Assembly: GCA_003224135.1 (NCBI GenBank)
Contig: QHYO01000145.1
Coordinates: forward strand, 1-14,652
Direction: 5' to 3'
DNA from: Acidobacteriota bacterium
GTDB lineage: Bacteria > Acidobacteriota > Terriglobia > Acidiferrales > UBA7541
DNA: 14,652 nucleotides
The position numbers and the translations under genes are program-made. Under the pieces are notes generated by a model that searched no databases, was not told where the DNA came from, and saw only the letters and a list, made by a program, of their open reading frames with translations. This document shows, piece after piece, positions 14,635 through 14,652 of this stretch (within the stretch, counting starts at the first letter, position 1; every line of letters begins with the position of its first letter).

Positions 14635-14652
14635 GTGTCTAGCGTAGTTACC

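Overview
The window looks like chromosomal DNA of an Acidobacteriota member (Terriglobia/Koribacter-like soil lineage). This is inferred from gene content, not from a marker gene. The clues are two large proteins that fuse a winged helix, one membrane segment and PD40/TolB-like beta-propeller repeats, a family strongly expanded in that phylum; an RIHGVSP-repeat protein; an oxalate/formate-type MFS carrier; lineage-typical small unknown proteins; and REP-like palindromes. Base composition is moderately GC-rich and even. I see no rRNA, tRNA, CRISPR, transposase, phage gene or integrase.

Layout. 1-714 (+) is the 3' part of a protein ending in 28-29-residue RIHGVSP repeats. It converges, with a 17-bp gap, on 732-2945 (-), a winged-helix/TM/PD40 regulator. 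Divergent from that is 3186-4238 (+), a secreted Sel1-repeat protein. This converges, with a 14-bp gap, on a two-gene minus-strand unit: a 1-Cys peroxiredoxin (5761-6417) followed by a CstB-like persulfide dioxygenase/rhodanese fusion (4253-5662). Divergent from the peroxiredoxin is a four-helix membrane protein (6612-6989). Next comes a small secreted unknown (7188-7610), then two strong adjacent hairpins, then an MFS transporter on the minus strand (7752-9107). A 382-bp divergent intergenic region separates that from a minimal exported penicillin-binding transpeptidase (9490-10596, +). The right end carries a GAF/PP2C (RsbU-type) phosphatase (10736-12133, -) and a second winged-helix/TM/PD40 regulator (12423-14588, -).

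How the genes may work together. The peroxiredoxin and persulfide dioxygenase pair is the clearest functional unit, suited to detoxifying peroxides and reactive sulfur. The two PD40 regulators resemble CadC in layout and would couple a periplasmic signal to DNA binding. The phosphatase downstream of the second one could be its signalling partner or merely a neighbour. The rest looks like mixed housekeeping and accessory genes without operon coupling.

The most notable points are a pair of REP-like palindromes translated in frame inside the linker of the second PD40 regulator (14155-14250), a protein-like reading frame upstream of the phosphatase that needs a one-base shift at an A6 run (12239-12335), and several intergenic palindromes. 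I do not see a clearly new multi-gene defence or metabolic system.
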